DNA of 64,000 bases from Planctomyces sp. (GCA_019636235.1 JAHBXW010000001.1:682001-746000); one strand, 5' to 3'. Positions 45,491 through 54,798 are shown, numbered from the stretch's first letter. Notes: generated from the letters alone by a model not told the origin. Made by a program: numbers and translations.

Positions 45491-47947
45491 CTACCGGGGC
45501 AGGAACGCAAACATCAGCAGAAACAAACCGAGAACGCCGAAGGCGATGAACATCACATATTGACGGAGACGCCCGGTCTGCAGCCGCCGCAGGCTGGCGC
45601 CCGCCGCATACGTGGCGTCTCCCACGACATTGACGGCGCGATCGACGACCGTCTCATCGAACTTGCGGTCCCATTTCGAAATCCACACGACGGCGCGACC
45701 CGTCGCGTGCAGGAAGCCATCGAGATACTTCTGATCGAAGCCCTGCGCCCAGCGGGCCACGACATGCACCGGGCGAACGAACATCGCGTCGTACAGCGCG
45801 TCGAACTCCCACTTCTCAATCAGGAAGGAATGCAGCCCGGACAACTGGCTGCGGATCGTCGCCGGGTTCACCAGTCCCGCGCCATAGAAGACATAGGACA
45901 GCACCGCGCCGGTCAGCGCCGCCAGCAGCGCGGCGATGCCCGCCGTGGTGTGATACTCGTGAATCAACGCATGGCCGGGCAGGTTCACCGCCACTGTCCC
46001 GGCGACCGCCGCGCCGGCCACGGCCTGCGTCGGCTCGCTCGCAAACAGCATCCGCGCCAGCGGGCCGCCTTCCCCGCCGACGGCGCACACTGCGGCAAAC
46101 ACCGACAGAATGACCAGCGGCCCCAACATAATCCACGGCGACTCGTGCGCGTGGTCGTAAACGTGCTGGTTCCGCGGCTTCCCGGAGAAGGTCATGAACC
46201 ACAGGCGGAACATGTAGAAGGCCGTGATGCCGGCTGTCGCCAGCGGCAGCAAGAACAGCAGGAAGTGCTGCCGGTTCTGCGACATGAAGGCCAGCGACGT
46301 CGCCAAGATGGCGTCCTTCGAGTGGTAGCCGGAAAAGGCGATCGCCATCCAGGGGGTCGGAATCGCCAGTCCGGCGATCGCGATCACGCCGACCAGCATG
46401 GCCCACGCGGTGATCGGCATTTTCCGGCGGAGGCCCCCCATCTCCTGCATGTCCTGCACGTGATGGCAGCCGTGAATCACGCTGCCCGACGCCAGGAACA
46501 TCAGCGACTTGAAAAACGCGTGCGTGATCAGGTGGAACAGTCCGGCGAACCAGCCCCCCACGCCCAGCGCCAGCATCATGTAACCGAGCTGGCTGATCGT
46601 CGAATACGCCAGCACGCGTTTGATGTCCGTCACTACGATGGCGATCGTGGCGCCGATGAACAGCGTGATGCAGCCGATGTAGGCGATGACCAGCAGCACC
46701 TCGGGGACGAACATGGGATAGAAACGTCCGGCGAGATACACGCCGGCGGCGACCATCGTCGCCGAGTGCACCAGCGCCGAGACCGGCGTGGGCCCTTCCA
46801 TCGCGTCCGGCAACCATGTCTGCAGCGGGAACTGGGCGCTCTTGCCGATGCAGCCCGCGAAGATCCCCAGTCCGGCGGCGATCAGCAGCCAGAAGGGAAT
46901 GGAGCGCGGCTGTCCCGAAGCGGCGTCGACGGCCGCCCCGCCCAGGCCGTCGTTCAGGACGACCGCCCGGTCGAGGCCGGCGCCGTGCTCATGAATGTGG
47001 CCGTCGGCGTCGCGGACCATCTGGAACAGTCCGGGGGCGCCGGGCTGGGCCGGATCGGTGTTCGCGAAGCGGAACGTGCCGAACCAGGTCCACAGAATCA
47101 TCAGGCCGATCAGGAAGCCGAAGTCGCCGACGCGGTTCATTACGAACGCTTTATTGGCGGCCGTGCTGGCCGACTTGCGTTCGACGTAGAACCCGATCAG
47201 CAGGTAGCTGCAGACGCCGACCAGCTCCCAGAACACGAACACCTGGAAGATGTTGCCGGCGAGGACCAGCCCCAGCATCGCGAAACAGAACAGCGACAGA
47301 TACGAGAAGAAGCGGTAGTAGCGGCCCGGACGGTGGAAGTGCCGCCCGCCCGGCAGATGGACCTCGTGATCCTCGTAGTTGTCGGTCAGCTCATCGCTCA
47401 TGTAGCCCATCGCGAACAGATGGATGCAGGTCGCGATGAGCGTGACCATCATGAACATCACGATGGTCAGGCTGTCGATGTAGTAGTCAATGTCGATCGA
47501 CAGGCCGCCGAACGTGGCCAGGTTGTAGAACGAGCCGGACAGCGCGAACGCGTAGGGGGAGCTGGCGTGCGCGGCGTCATGCCCGTGCGGCGGCCCGTCG
47601 TGCGGATGACCATGCTCCGCAGGCGCGGCGGGCGCCTGGGCGCCCGTGACGGCCGCCGGCGCCGCGTCCGGGCTTTGCCCGCGGGCGTGGGCGTCGCCGT
47701 GATGATCGTCAACAACGGCGAAAGCGCCCCAATGAGTCGCCGACCCCCAGGTCACGAACGCGATCGTGCTGAGCACGAACCCGCCGCCGATGCAGCCCAC
47801 GGCCAGCCAGGCCGGAGCGCGGCTGCGGCGATCGGTCCAGTAACCGCCCAGCACTTCGATACAGAAGCCGGCCAGCGGCAGCAGCCAGGCCAGGCCCAGC
47901 AGCCACTTCAGCGCCGCTCCAGTGCTCGCGAATTGCTCGGGGCTCAT
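45491..47947 (-). CDS. nuoL: NADH-quinone oxidoreductase subunit L with His-rich insert
   Basis: This 818-residue subunit is the distal antiporter of complex I. Conserved segments are WELVGVCSYLLIGFY, KSAQFPLQTWLPDAMEGPTPVSAL with VHSATMVAAGVYL, and IKRVLAYSTISQLGYMMLA. A long C-terminal part should hold the lateral helix. It exceeds the usual length (about 610) by roughly 200 residues. Part of this is a His/Ala/Pro-rich loop at about 79-130 (HGHPHDGPPHGHDAAH) between the second and third helices. A second charged loop lies at about 300-355 (AGLDRAVVLNDGLGGAAVD). It follows nuoK by 48 bp. Confidence 0.95.
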   Translation of the reverse strand: MSPEQFASTGAALKWLLGLAWLLPLAGFCIEVLGGYWTDRRSRAPAWLAVGCIGGGFVLSTIAFVTWGSATHWGAFAVVDDHHGDAHARGQSPDAAPAAVTGAQAPAAPAEHGHPHDGPPHGHDAAHASSPYAFALSGSFYNLATFGGLSIDIDYYIDSLTIVMFMMVTLIATCIHLFAMGYMSDELTDNYEDHEVHLPGGRHFHRPGRYYRFFSYLSLFCFAMLGLVLAGNIFQVFVFWELVGVCSYLLIGFYVERKSASTAANKAFVMNRVGDFGFLIGLMILWTWFGTFRFANTDPAQPGAPGLFQMVRDADGHIHEHGAGLDRAVVLNDGLGGAAVDAASGQPRSIPFWLLIAAGLGIFAGCIGKSAQFPLQTWLPDAMEGPTPVSALVHSATMVAAGVYLAGRFYPMFVPEVLLVIAYIGCITLFIGATIAIVVTDIKRVLAYSTISQLGYMMLALGVGGWFAGLFHLITHAFFKSLMFLASGSVIHGCHHVQDMQEMGGLRRKMPITAWAMLVGVIAIAGLAIPTPWMAIAFSGYHSKDAILATSLAFMSQNRQHFLLFLLPLATAGITAFYMFRLWFMTFSGKPRNQHVYDHAHESPWIMLGPLVILSVFAAVCAVGGEGGPLARMLFASEPTQAVAGAAVAGTVAVNLPGHALIHEYHTTAGIAALLAALTGAVLSYVFYGAGLVNPATIRSQLSGLHSFLIEKWEFDALYDAMFVRPVHVVARWAQGFDQKYLDGFLHATGRAVVWISKWDRKFDETVVDRAVNVVGDATYAAGASLRRLQTGRLRQYVMFIAFGVLGLFLLMFAFLPR

Positions 47948-47995
47948 GCCAGTTCGGTTTCAATCCTGTGTGGTCGACGGGGGGAACCGGGGAAT

Positions 47996-48307
47996 TCAGC
48001 TGTTGAGCTGCCGCGCCTGATCCACGTCGACAGTCAGGTGGTTGTTGTAGAAGTTCAGGACGATGGCCAGCGCCACGGCCGCCTCGGCCGCCGCCAGCAC
48101 GATCACGAACATGGCGATCGCCTGACCGTCGAATCCCAGCTGGCCGTATCGCGAAAACGCGATCAGGTTCAGGTTGGCGCCGTTCAGCACCAGCTCAACG
48201 CCCATCAGTACGCCAATGGCGTTGCGCTTCGTGGCCATGCACACAATGCCGCATACGAACAGCACGGCCGCCACGATCAGGTAGGGGGTCAGCCCGACGT
48301 CGCTCAT
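47996..48307 (-). CDS. nuoK: NADH-quinone oxidoreductase subunit K
   Basis: This 103-residue three-helix subunit has the conserved Glu in LMGVELVLNGANLNLIAFSRY and a second Glu in AAAEAAVALAIVL; both lie on the proton-translocation path. Length is exactly family-typical. Its ATG overlaps the nuoJ TGA (ATGA, 48304-48307). Confidence 0.97.
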   Translation of the reverse strand: MSDVGLTPYLIVAAVLFVCGIVCMATKRNAIGVLMGVELVLNGANLNLIAFSRYGQLGFDGQAIAMFVIVLAAAEAAVALAIVLNFYNNHLTVDVDQARQLNS

Positions 48308-48936
48308 GATTCCAGCGACTCCTCAAGCGGGTTCGGCCGGCGACGCTTCGTCCGAGCCAGATACGAGGCCCCCACCAGCACCACCAGCAGATGCACGGAG
48401 ACGATTTCGAACGGCAGCAGGTAACCGGTGCTCAGCGTCTCGGAGTTGCGACCGAGATCCCGGTCGAACCGGACGCCCAGCAGGGCCGCGCCCAGCCGGC
48501 GGGCCGTGTTCCCCTCGCCCTCCGGGTTGTAACCCATCGACCGCTCGCCGCGACCCTCTTCCGCGGCAGCCGAATACATCCGCGTCTGCTGCGACTCCCA
48601 ATCCACGCTCAGCATGCCGAACACCAGCATGCCCAGCACCGCCAGGCCGACCAAGCCGCCCAGCACCACCTCGCCAGGACCGCTGCGGATCGTCAGCATC
48701 GGCCCGCTGGCCGTGAGCATCACGCCGAAAATCAGCAGCACGACCGTGCCGCCGACGTAAATCAACAACTGAGTCGCGCCCAGAAAGTCCGCATGCAGCA
48801 GGAAGAACAGTCCGGCCACCGACCCCAGCGAGATCACCAGCCAGAAGGCCATGCGCACAACGTTCTGGCTGACCATCACGGCAATCGCGCCGCCGCAGGC
48901 CGCCAGTGCGTAAATCGTGAAAATCACGGTCTCCAT
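48304..48936 (-). CDS. nuoJ: NADH-quinone oxidoreductase subunit J
   Basis: This 210-residue subunit has five membrane helices. Conserved blocks are NVVRMAFWLVISLGSVAGLFFLL, DFLGATQLLIYVGGTVVLLIFGVMLT and the C-terminal LLPFEIVSVHLLVVLVGASYLA. A hydrophilic Arg/Glu-rich segment (about 125-165) between helices four and five is longer than in many homologues. Its ATG overlaps the nuoH stop (TGATG at 48934-48938) and its own stop overlaps nuoK. Confidence 0.96.
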   Translation of the reverse strand: METVIFTIYALAACGGAIAVMVSQNVVRMAFWLVISLGSVAGLFFLLHADFLGATQLLIYVGGTVVLLIFGVMLTASGPMLTIRSGPGEVVLGGLVGLAVLGMLVFGMLSVDWESQQTRMYSAAAEEGRGERSMGYNPEGEGNTARRLGAALLGVRFDRDLGRNSETLSTGYLLPFEIVSVHLLVVLVGASYLARTKRRRPNPLEESLES

Positions 48937-50183
48937 CAGCGGGATCCCTCCGCTTCCTGAGTCGACCGCGAAACGCGCGTCGCCATGTTTCTCCCCGCCG
49001 CGGGCGCCGAAAGGCCGGCCTGCGCCGGTACGACGCGGGCTCCAATCGGCTCATCTCCCAGGGGCAGCACCGAAGGACGCCCCAGCACGGCCAGCAACAC
49101 CAGCGGCCAGATCGTCGCCCCCAGAAACAGAAAGCAACTGATCGGAACCAGATACTTCAAACACGTCGTCATCACCTGGTCGATTCGCAGCCGCGGCAGC
49201 GTCCATCGAATCCAGATCTGCACGCAGACCAGAATCGACGACTTCGCCAGCAGCACCACCATGCCCAGCACCCGGGCCGGATACCCGCCGACCGCCGCAA
49301 TCACCGCCTCATCCAACCCGGGAAGCCCCGTCCACCAGCCCCCCAGAAACAGCAGCACGGCGAGCATGCTCACGAAGAACATGCTGGCGTACTCCGCCAG
49401 GAAGAAGAAGGACCAGCGCATCCCGCTGTATTCCGTGTGGAAGCCGCCAACGAGTTCGCTTTCCGCTTCCGCGAGGTCGAACGGCGCCCGCTTGTTGCTC
49501 GCCAGCGTCACCGTGAAGAACACGAAGAAGGCGATGAACGTGAACGGGTCGTGAAACACCAGCCAGTGCCCGGCCCAGCCACGCTGCATGTTGGCGATTT
49601 CATTCAGGTTCAGAGAGCCCGCGGCGACCACCGGAATGACGGCCGTCAGCCCCAGGGGAACTTCATAGCTGACCATCTGCGCGGCTTCGCGCATCCCGCC
49701 GAACAGCGACCACTTCGAGCCGCTTGAGTACCCGGCCAGAATGATGCCCAGCACTTCCAGCGACAGAATCGCCAGCCCCAGAAACAGACCGACATCGAGC
49801 GCCTGGGCGATCCAGCCATCGCTGAACGGGATCACAATGAACGCCGCAAACGAAGCGACCACCACAATATAGGGCGCGACGCGAAACAGCATCGAATCGG
49901 CCGCGGCGGGAACAAGGTCCTCTTTCGAGACGAGTTTGACGCCGTCGGCCAGCGACTGCAGCCACCCGAACCGGCCCCCCGTTCGCGTCGGACCCAGGCG
50001 GTCCTGAATCCGGCCGGAGATCTTGCGCTCCGCCCAGATGAACACGAACGCCGGCAATCCGAAGAACAGCCCCACCAGCAGGGCGTGGATCAACGCGGCG
50101 GCCAGCAGCGCGCCCGACTGGCCCAGCCAGCCGACCTCGGAGAGCCGCTCTGCCAGAGATAATTCCGCCAAGTGCGGTGACAT
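48936..50183 (-). CDS. nuoH: NADH-quinone oxidoreductase subunit H
   Basis: This 415-residue membrane subunit forms the quinone-binding pocket with the peripheral arm. The hallmark WAERKISGRIQDRLGPTRTG follows the first helix, and SYEVPLGL, RAPFDLAEAESELVGGFHTEYSGM and CVQIWIRWTLPRLRIDQ are all present. It is longer than NuoH of E. coli (about 325) at both ends. It is the promoter-proximal gene of the nuo run. nuoI, normally between nuoH and nuoJ, is missing: nuoJ begins within the nuoH stop codon. Confidence 0.97.
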   Translation of the reverse strand: MSPHLAELSLAERLSEVGWLGQSGALLAAALIHALLVGLFFGLPAFVFIWAERKISGRIQDRLGPTRTGGRFGWLQSLADGVKLVSKEDLVPAAADSMLFRVAPYIVVVASFAAFIVIPFSDGWIAQALDVGLFLGLAILSLEVLGIILAGYSSGSKWSLFGGMREAAQMVSYEVPLGLTAVIPVVAAGSLNLNEIANMQRGWAGHWLVFHDPFTFIAFFVFFTVTLASNKRAPFDLAEAESELVGGFHTEYSGMRWSFFFLAEYASMFFVSMLAVLLFLGGWWTGLPGLDEAVIAAVGGYPARVLGMVVLLAKSSILVCVQIWIRWTLPRLRIDQVMTTCLKYLVPISCFLFLGATIWPLVLLAVLGRPSVLPLGDEPIGARVVPAQAGLSAPAAGRNMATRVSRSTQEAEGSR

Positions 50184-50269
50184 CCGGTCGTCTCGGTGTC
50201 CGTCATGGAAACCCTGATGCTGTCTCAGGGTACGTCGAGCAAGGACGGTCCGGCCGCCCTCGGACGGGC

Positions 50270-50298
50270 GTTATGACAGATGCCGAAGGGGGATTCAA
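50270..50298 (-). promoter_or_regulatory. Promoter candidate for the nuoH operon
   Basis: Minus strand: -35 TTGAAT (50293-50298), 17-bp spacer, -10 CATAAC (50270-50275). The leader would be about 80 nt. Confidence 0.5.
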
Positions 50299-50475
50299 GC
50301 GACTGGAATTCGCTGCGCGCGGCGATTCCCATGAGAGAGAACATCGAGAAATTCCACGCTGCGGCGCGCTCCGCCCACACGGTCGTCGCCCCCTGCTCTG
50401 TCGCGCCGGATGAGGCGTCGAAGACCGTGCTGCTGCGGCTCGCCGGAGTCGGTGGCCTGACCTGCCGCCGGGCGG

Positions 50476-50505
50476 TTGAATTGTCGGCTTGCCGTCGGCG
50501 ATAGT
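50476..50505 (+). promoter_or_regulatory. Promoter candidate for hemL
   Basis: -35 TTGAAT (50476-50481), 18-bp spacer, -10 GATAGT (50500-50505), ending 33 bp before the ATG at 50539. Confidence 0.45.
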
Positions 50506-50538
50506 CGTCTCTTTCGCCCTCTGCCCCGCTGAGATCGC

Positions 50539-51840
50539 ATGCCCTCTGATTCGTCCCGCCCGCTCAGCCAGAGCGCTTTCCATCGCGCCCGCCGGGTCAT
50601 TCCCGGTGGGGTGAACAGCCCGGCCCGCGCGTTCGGCGCCGTCGGCGGTCATCCGTCCTTCATCCGCCGCGCCGATGGGGCCTGGCTGGAGGACATCGAT
50701 GGCCATCGGCTTGTCGACTTCATCGGCTCCTGGGGACCGCAGATCCTCGGACACCGGCATCCAGCCGTCGTGGCCGCGATCCGGGACGCCCTGGACTCCG
50801 GCACAAGCTACGGCGCGCCCACGGAACTCGAATCAGAACTCGCGGAACTCGTGGTCGCCGCCGTGCCGTCGATCGAGAAGGTGCGGATGGTCAGTTCCGG
50901 CACCGAAGCGACAATGAGCGCCATCCGCATGGCCCGCGGATTCACCGGCCGCAGCGTGATCATCAAGTTCGCCGGCTGCTACCACGGACACGTCGACAGC
51001 CTGCTTGTGCAGGCGGGAAGCGGCGCGCTGACGCACGGTCACCCGTCGAGCCCCGGGGTTCCCGAGGGCTGCACCGCCGACACGCTGGCGCTGGAGTTCA
51101 ATGACGTCGACCAACTGCGGGACGCCTTTCGCCGCCAAGGCGACCGGCTGGCGGCCGTCATTCTCGAGCCGGTCGTCGGCAACATGGGACTCGTGATGCC
51201 CGAGCCGGGCTTCCTGGAAGCGGCCCGGGAGCTGTGCACGCGGCATGGCGCCGTACTGATTTTCGATGAAGTGATGACGGGCTTTCGCCTGGCGTACGGC
51301 GGCGCGCAGGAGCGGCTGGGCGTCCAACCCGACCTGACGACGCTGGGCAAAATCATTGGCGGCGGACTGCCGGTCGGGGCCTACGGAGGCCGGGCGGACA
51401 TCATGCAGGTCGTGTCGCCGGACGGGCCGGTGTATCAGGCCGGCACGCTGTCGGGGAATCCGCTGGCGATGGCCAGCGGCATCGCGACCCTGACGACGTT
51501 GAAGTCGCTGAATCCCTACGACCAGCTCGAGCGTCGGACGGCCGCGCTGGTCGAGGGTCTTGAGGCGGCGGCGGCCGAAGCGGGCGTCGAAGTGTGGTCG
51601 GCCCGGTGCGGCAGCATGTTCACCGTCTTCTTCCAGACCGGGCCGGTGCGGAACCTGACCGAGGCTCTTCGCAGCGACACGCCGAAGTTCGCCGCGTTCT
51701 TCCACGGGCTGTTGAACCGCGGCGTGTACTTCGCCTGCAGCCAGTTTGAGGCGAATTTTCTGTCGGTCGCGCACGGCGATGCGGAGATCGAGGCGACGCT
51801 GGCGGCGGCCCGCGAGGCGCTTCTGGAATTGCCGTCCTGA
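50539..51840 (+). CDS. hemL: Glutamate-1-semialdehyde 2,1-aminomutase
   Basis: This 433-residue PLP enzyme converts glutamate-1-semialdehyde to 5-aminolevulinate in the C5 route to tetrapyrroles. The Schiff-base lysine is Lys271 in LTTLGKIIGGGLPVGAYGG. Other signatures are IPGGVNSPARAF near the start, the VSSGTEATMSAIRMAR substrate region and IFDEVMTGFRLAYGG. Length is typical. It stands alone; the only other tetrapyrrole genes in the window are the cobA-hemD fusion and the hemN-like gene. Its own promoter is visible upstream. Confidence 0.97.
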   Translation: MPSDSSRPLSQSAFHRARRVIPGGVNSPARAFGAVGGHPSFIRRADGAWLEDIDGHRLVDFIGSWGPQILGHRHPAVVAAIRDALDSGTSYGAPTELESELAELVVAAVPSIEKVRMVSSGTEATMSAIRMARGFTGRSVIIKFAGCYHGHVDSLLVQAGSGALTHGHPSSPGVPEGCTADTLALEFNDVDQLRDAFRRQGDRLAAVILEPVVGNMGLVMPEPGFLEAARELCTRHGAVLIFDEVMTGFRLAYGGAQERLGVQPDLTTLGKIIGGGLPVGAYGGRADIMQVVSPDGPVYQAGTLSGNPLAMASGIATLTTLKSLNPYDQLERRTAALVEGLEAAAAEAGVEVWSARCGSMFTVFFQTGPVRNLTEALRSDTPKFAAFFHGLLNRGVYFACSQFEANFLSVAHGDAEIEATLAAAREALLELPS

Positions 51841-51925
51841 GGCGTCCGGGCTGGCTCCTTTCGGCTTGCGGCTGTCCCCGAACGTGAGAAACCGGACGTT
51901 TCCGCCGGCAGGGCGTCGGAGAATC

Positions 51926-51954
51926 TTGTCGGAGCGGCGACGCTCATCTACACT
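51926..51954 (+). promoter_or_regulatory. Promoter candidate for sufE-sufS
   Basis: -35 TTGTCG (51926-51931), 17-bp spacer, -10 TACACT (51949-51954). The leader would be about 60 nt. Confidence 0.45.
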
Positions 51955-52021
51955 TTTGACAGACTGAATTGCGAAAAACCGCCTCGCCTGCAAACCGCTT
52001 CCCCGGTTCCCTTTACGCACC

Positions 52022-52462
52022 ATGCCGGCACTCGACTTGACTCTGGAACAGCTCTACGAGGAGTTCGAGCAGCTCCCCGACTGGGGGGATCGCTGTGACT
52101 ATCTCATCGATCTGGGCATGGAACTGCCGACGCTCGATGAGTCGGAACGTGTGGAGGCGAACCGTGTTCACGGCTGCCAGAGCAATGTGTGGCTGGTCGC
52201 GGATGTGGCGGATCGCGACGGAACTCCGGTCATCGAGTTTCGTGCGGAAAGCGACTCCATGTTCGTCAACGGGCTGATCGCGATCCTGTTATTGATTTTC
52301 GACGGCCGGACGCCCGAGGACGTGCTGCAGACCGACGAGTCCGAAGTCTTTCGCCGACTCGAGTTGAACCGACATTTGAGCGGCCAGCGGCGCAATGGAC
52401 TGGCCGGCATGGTGCAACGGGTCCGCTCGATCGCCGCGCAGGCCGAGCGAAACGCCGCGTAA
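52022..52462 (+). CDS. sufE: SufE-type sulfur acceptor
   Basis: This 146-residue protein accepts persulfide sulfur from SufS and passes it to the SufBCD scaffold for Fe-S cluster assembly. The acceptor Cys52 lies in NRVHGCQSNVWLVA, the family signature. The rest (DWGDRCDYLIDLGMELP, GLIAILLLIFDGRTPEDV) matches SufE throughout. sufS follows after only 19 bp; sufB, sufC and sufD are not in the window. Confidence 0.95.
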   Translation: MPALDLTLEQLYEEFEQLPDWGDRCDYLIDLGMELPTLDESERVEANRVHGCQSNVWLVADVADRDGTPVIEFRAESDSMFVNGLIAILLLIFDGRTPEDVLQTDESEVFRRLELNRHLSGQRRNGLAGMVQRVRSIAAQAERNAA

Positions 52463-52481
52463 CGGATCAGGAACCCGTGAG

Positions 52482-53759
52482 ATGTCGAGCGGATCAAGCG
52501 CCGCGCCCAGGCTTCGAGACGACGCGCCCCCCGCCTGGAATGAATCCGCGGTTCGACGCGAGTTTCCGATCTTCTCCGATCCGGACAACGCGGATCTGAC
52601 GTATCTCGACACGGCCGCAACGGCTCAGAAGCCCGGCTGCGTCATCGACCGCGAGGCGGAGGTCTATCGCCGGTCCTATGCGAATGCCTATCGAGGCGTG
52701 TATCGGCTGGGCGCGCTCGTCGACGATGCGATCGAAGAGACGCGTCAATCCGTGCGCGGACTGATCGGCGCCGCCTCGTCCGAAGAGATCGTGTTCACCT
52801 CCGGGACGACGGCCGCGATCAACATCGCCGCCCTCGGCTGGAGCCGGCGGTTCCTGCAGCCGGGAGACGAGATCCTCCTCAGCCCTTTGGAACATCACGC
52901 GAACATCGTTCCCTGGCATCTCGTCGCCGGGGAGCACGGTGCGCGGCTGACATGGATGCCGTTGACGCCGGACGGACGAATCGACCTCGACCGGCTGGAC
53001 GAAGCGTTCACCCCCCGGACGCGGATGGTCGCCGTCACGGGGATGTCGAACGTGCTGGGCACGATCCCGCCGGTGCGGGAAATCGCGGCCCGGGCGAAGC
53101 GGGCCGGTGCGCTGATCCTGGTCGACGCCGCGCAAAGCATTCCGCACGGCGGCATCGACGTGCAGCGGGACGGCATCGACCTGCTCGCGTTTTCCGGACA
53201 CAAGCTGTATGGCCCCAGCGGCGTTGGCGTGCTGTACGGTCGCCGCGAGCTGCTGAACGCCATGCAGCCCGCGCTGGGCGGCGGGCACATGATCGAGCGG
53301 GTGAGTTTCGACGCTTGCACGTGGGCGGCCGCGCCGGCGCGGTTCGAGGCGGGCACGCTGCCGATCGCGCAGGTCATCGCGCTGAAGACGGCCATTGACT
53401 ATGTCCGTGGACTGGGCTTCGAGGCCATCCACTCGCACGAACAGCGCTTGCTCGCGGCCGCACACGAGCGGTTGTCCGCCATTCCGGGGCTGCGGATCCT
53501 CGGCCCGGCCCCGGATCAGAAAGGGCCGATCATCAGTTTCGTGACGGAGGGCGCCGCCGCGCAGGACGTGGCGCTGCTGCTGGACCGGCAGGGAATCGCC
53601 GTCCGGCACGGGCATCACTGCGCGATGCCGCTGCACGAGCAGTTGCTGCAGATTCCCGCGTCGGTCCGCGCCAGCTTCGGCGTCTACAACTTGCTGGACG
53701 ACGTCGAACGTCTGGCCAGCGGTCTGGAACGAGTGCGTCAGCGACTGCGGTTGACGTGA
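52482..53759 (+). CDS. sufS: Cysteine desulfurase SufS
   Basis: This 425-residue PLP enzyme of the class II (SufS/CsdA) group has the PLP lysine Lys241 in FSGHKLYGPSGVGVLYG and the catalytic Cys380 in RHGHHCAMPLHEQL. The loop around Cys380 is the short type found in SufE-dependent enzymes, consistent with sufE just upstream. ATAQKPGCVID and PLEHHANIVPWHLV are further family marks. The ATG at 52482 gives a normal N-terminus; upstream in-frame sequence overlaps sufE. Confidence 0.96.
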   Translation: MSSGSSAAPRLRDDAPPAWNESAVRREFPIFSDPDNADLTYLDTAATAQKPGCVIDREAEVYRRSYANAYRGVYRLGALVDDAIEETRQSVRGLIGAASSEEIVFTSGTTAAINIAALGWSRRFLQPGDEILLSPLEHHANIVPWHLVAGEHGARLTWMPLTPDGRIDLDRLDEAFTPRTRMVAVTGMSNVLGTIPPVREIAARAKRAGALILVDAAQSIPHGGIDVQRDGIDLLAFSGHKLYGPSGVGVLYGRRELLNAMQPALGGGHMIERVSFDACTWAAAPARFEAGTLPIAQVIALKTAIDYVRGLGFEAIHSHEQRLLAAAHERLSAIPGLRILGPAPDQKGPIISFVTEGAAAQDVALLLDRQGIAVRHGHHCAMPLHEQLLQIPASVRASFGVYNLLDDVERLASGLERVRQRLRLT

Positions 53760-53826
53760 GCTGCGTGACTGGCGCGTGAGGCCCCTGCTCGGCCGGGAAC
53801 CGGTCGCAGTCCGGTCCGCGCGGCGC

Positions 53827-54798
53827 TCACTCGAACGCATCGACTTCGTCGTCTTCCTCGTCATCCGGCAACCGGATGGAGGCGGCCGCGTCCGGATCCG
53901 ATTCGCTGTCGTCGGCCTCTGCGCTGCGCCGCTCGTGCGGGCCATTCATCCGCCGCTGCAGGCGGGCGATCTGTTTCAGGACGAGACGGTTGGCCTCGTC
54001 CGCCGGCAGGCCCAGCTTCTGCGAAAACGGCTTCGAATTCGCGCCGTCGCGGTGGCTGTGGATGTAGCTGATCAGCAAAGGCCGCTGCTGGGTGCGGTTG
54101 CGATTCAGCAGCGTGTAGGCCCAGGCCCAGGCCTCGTGGTAGTCGAGAGCCTGCATTTCGCTGACGTCGCTGAGCTGTTCCAGCCGGGCCAGATCGGGCT
54201 GCCAGCCCCCTTCGATGGCGGCCGCCAGGCGTTCGAGGTGTTCCAGGTTGACGTGGTTCGCTTCGCGGGGCGGCTCGAAGAATTCCGCCAACGCTTCATC
54301 CAGCCACAACGGCAGGCCCTTCAGCGAAGCGTGCAGCACGCCGTGCGTGTACTCATGGCGCAGGTCGATGAGCATCTGGTCGCCGCGGAATGCGTACACG
54401 GCCAGTTCGGAAGGCGTGCCGATGAAGAACGCCCGCCGCGGCGGAAGTCTCGGGAAGTTGGTCCGCATGTAGGCGGCGTAGCGCGGCTCGTTCTCGAACA
54501 GATAGATCACCACCGGCCGCCGACACTCGGGCAGTCCCAGCGTCGACAGGATGTCCACCCGCAGCGCCGCGAGATCCCGGACCAGCGGCGAATCCTCCTG
54601 GACCGGAACATCGGAATGGATGATGAGCTTGGCCAGCCGCACGTGGTGCGCGTCGGGCAGATCCAGCGTGCTCTGTCCGCGATGCGTGACGCAGCCGGGA
54701 AACGCGGCAAGAAACAGGGCGACCGCCGCCCCGGCCAGCCAGGCCACCGGCCAGCGAAGACGCCGCACAGCCGATTCTGCTCTCCGAGCCGCATCCAT
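53827..54798 (-). CDS. Putative zinc metallopeptidase lipoprotein (DUF1570-like)
   Basis: This 323-residue protein has an N-terminal hydrophobic segment ending in a lipobox-like AAFPGC (Cys36), though with a long n-region. The mature part contains LRHEYTHGVLHASLKGLPLWLDEALAEFFE: HEYTH (148-152) is a zincin HExxH motif, with the downstream Glu172 of EALAEFFE placed as the third ligand of gluzincins. This is the DUF1570-type layout common in planctomycetes. The C-terminus is Asp/Glu-rich. The substrate is unknown. It begins 43 bp after the E2 gene and is likely in the same transcript. Confidence 0.82.
   Translation of the reverse strand: MDAARRAESAVRRLRWPVAWLAGAAVALFLAAFPGCVTHRGQSTLDLPDAHHVRLAKLIIHSDVPVQEDSPLVRDLAALRVDILSTLGLPECRRPVVIYLFENEPRYAAYMRTNFPRLPPRRAFFIGTPSELAVYAFRGDQMLIDLRHEYTHGVLHASLKGLPLWLDEALAEFFEPPREANHVNLEHLERLAAAIEGGWQPDLARLEQLSDVSEMQALDYHEAWAWAYTLLNRNRTQQRPLLISYIHSHRDGANSKPFSQKLGLPADEANRLVLKQIARLQRRMNGPHERRSAEADDSESDPDAAASIRLPDDEEDDEVDAFE

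Larger units (their letters stand above)
50184..50538. other. 355-bp divergent gap between nuoH and hemL
   Basis: No gene is supported here. The gap holds one promoter facing nuoH (50270-50298) and one facing hemL (50476-50505). Between them lies a 7-bp inverted repeat TGGAATT (50304-50310) and AATTCCA (50350-50356), of uncertain meaning. Confidence 0.55.

Noticed and set aside
45560-48424. A 954-codon open frame on the plus strand opposite nuoL-nuoK
   Set aside because: Shadow of nuo genes, rich in Arg/Gln/His, no domain.
50184-50538. Possible small gene or RNA in the nuoH-hemL gap
   Set aside because: Short frames lack a Shine-Dalgarno motif and domain; no tRNA-like cloverleaf seen; the gap is explained by two promoters.
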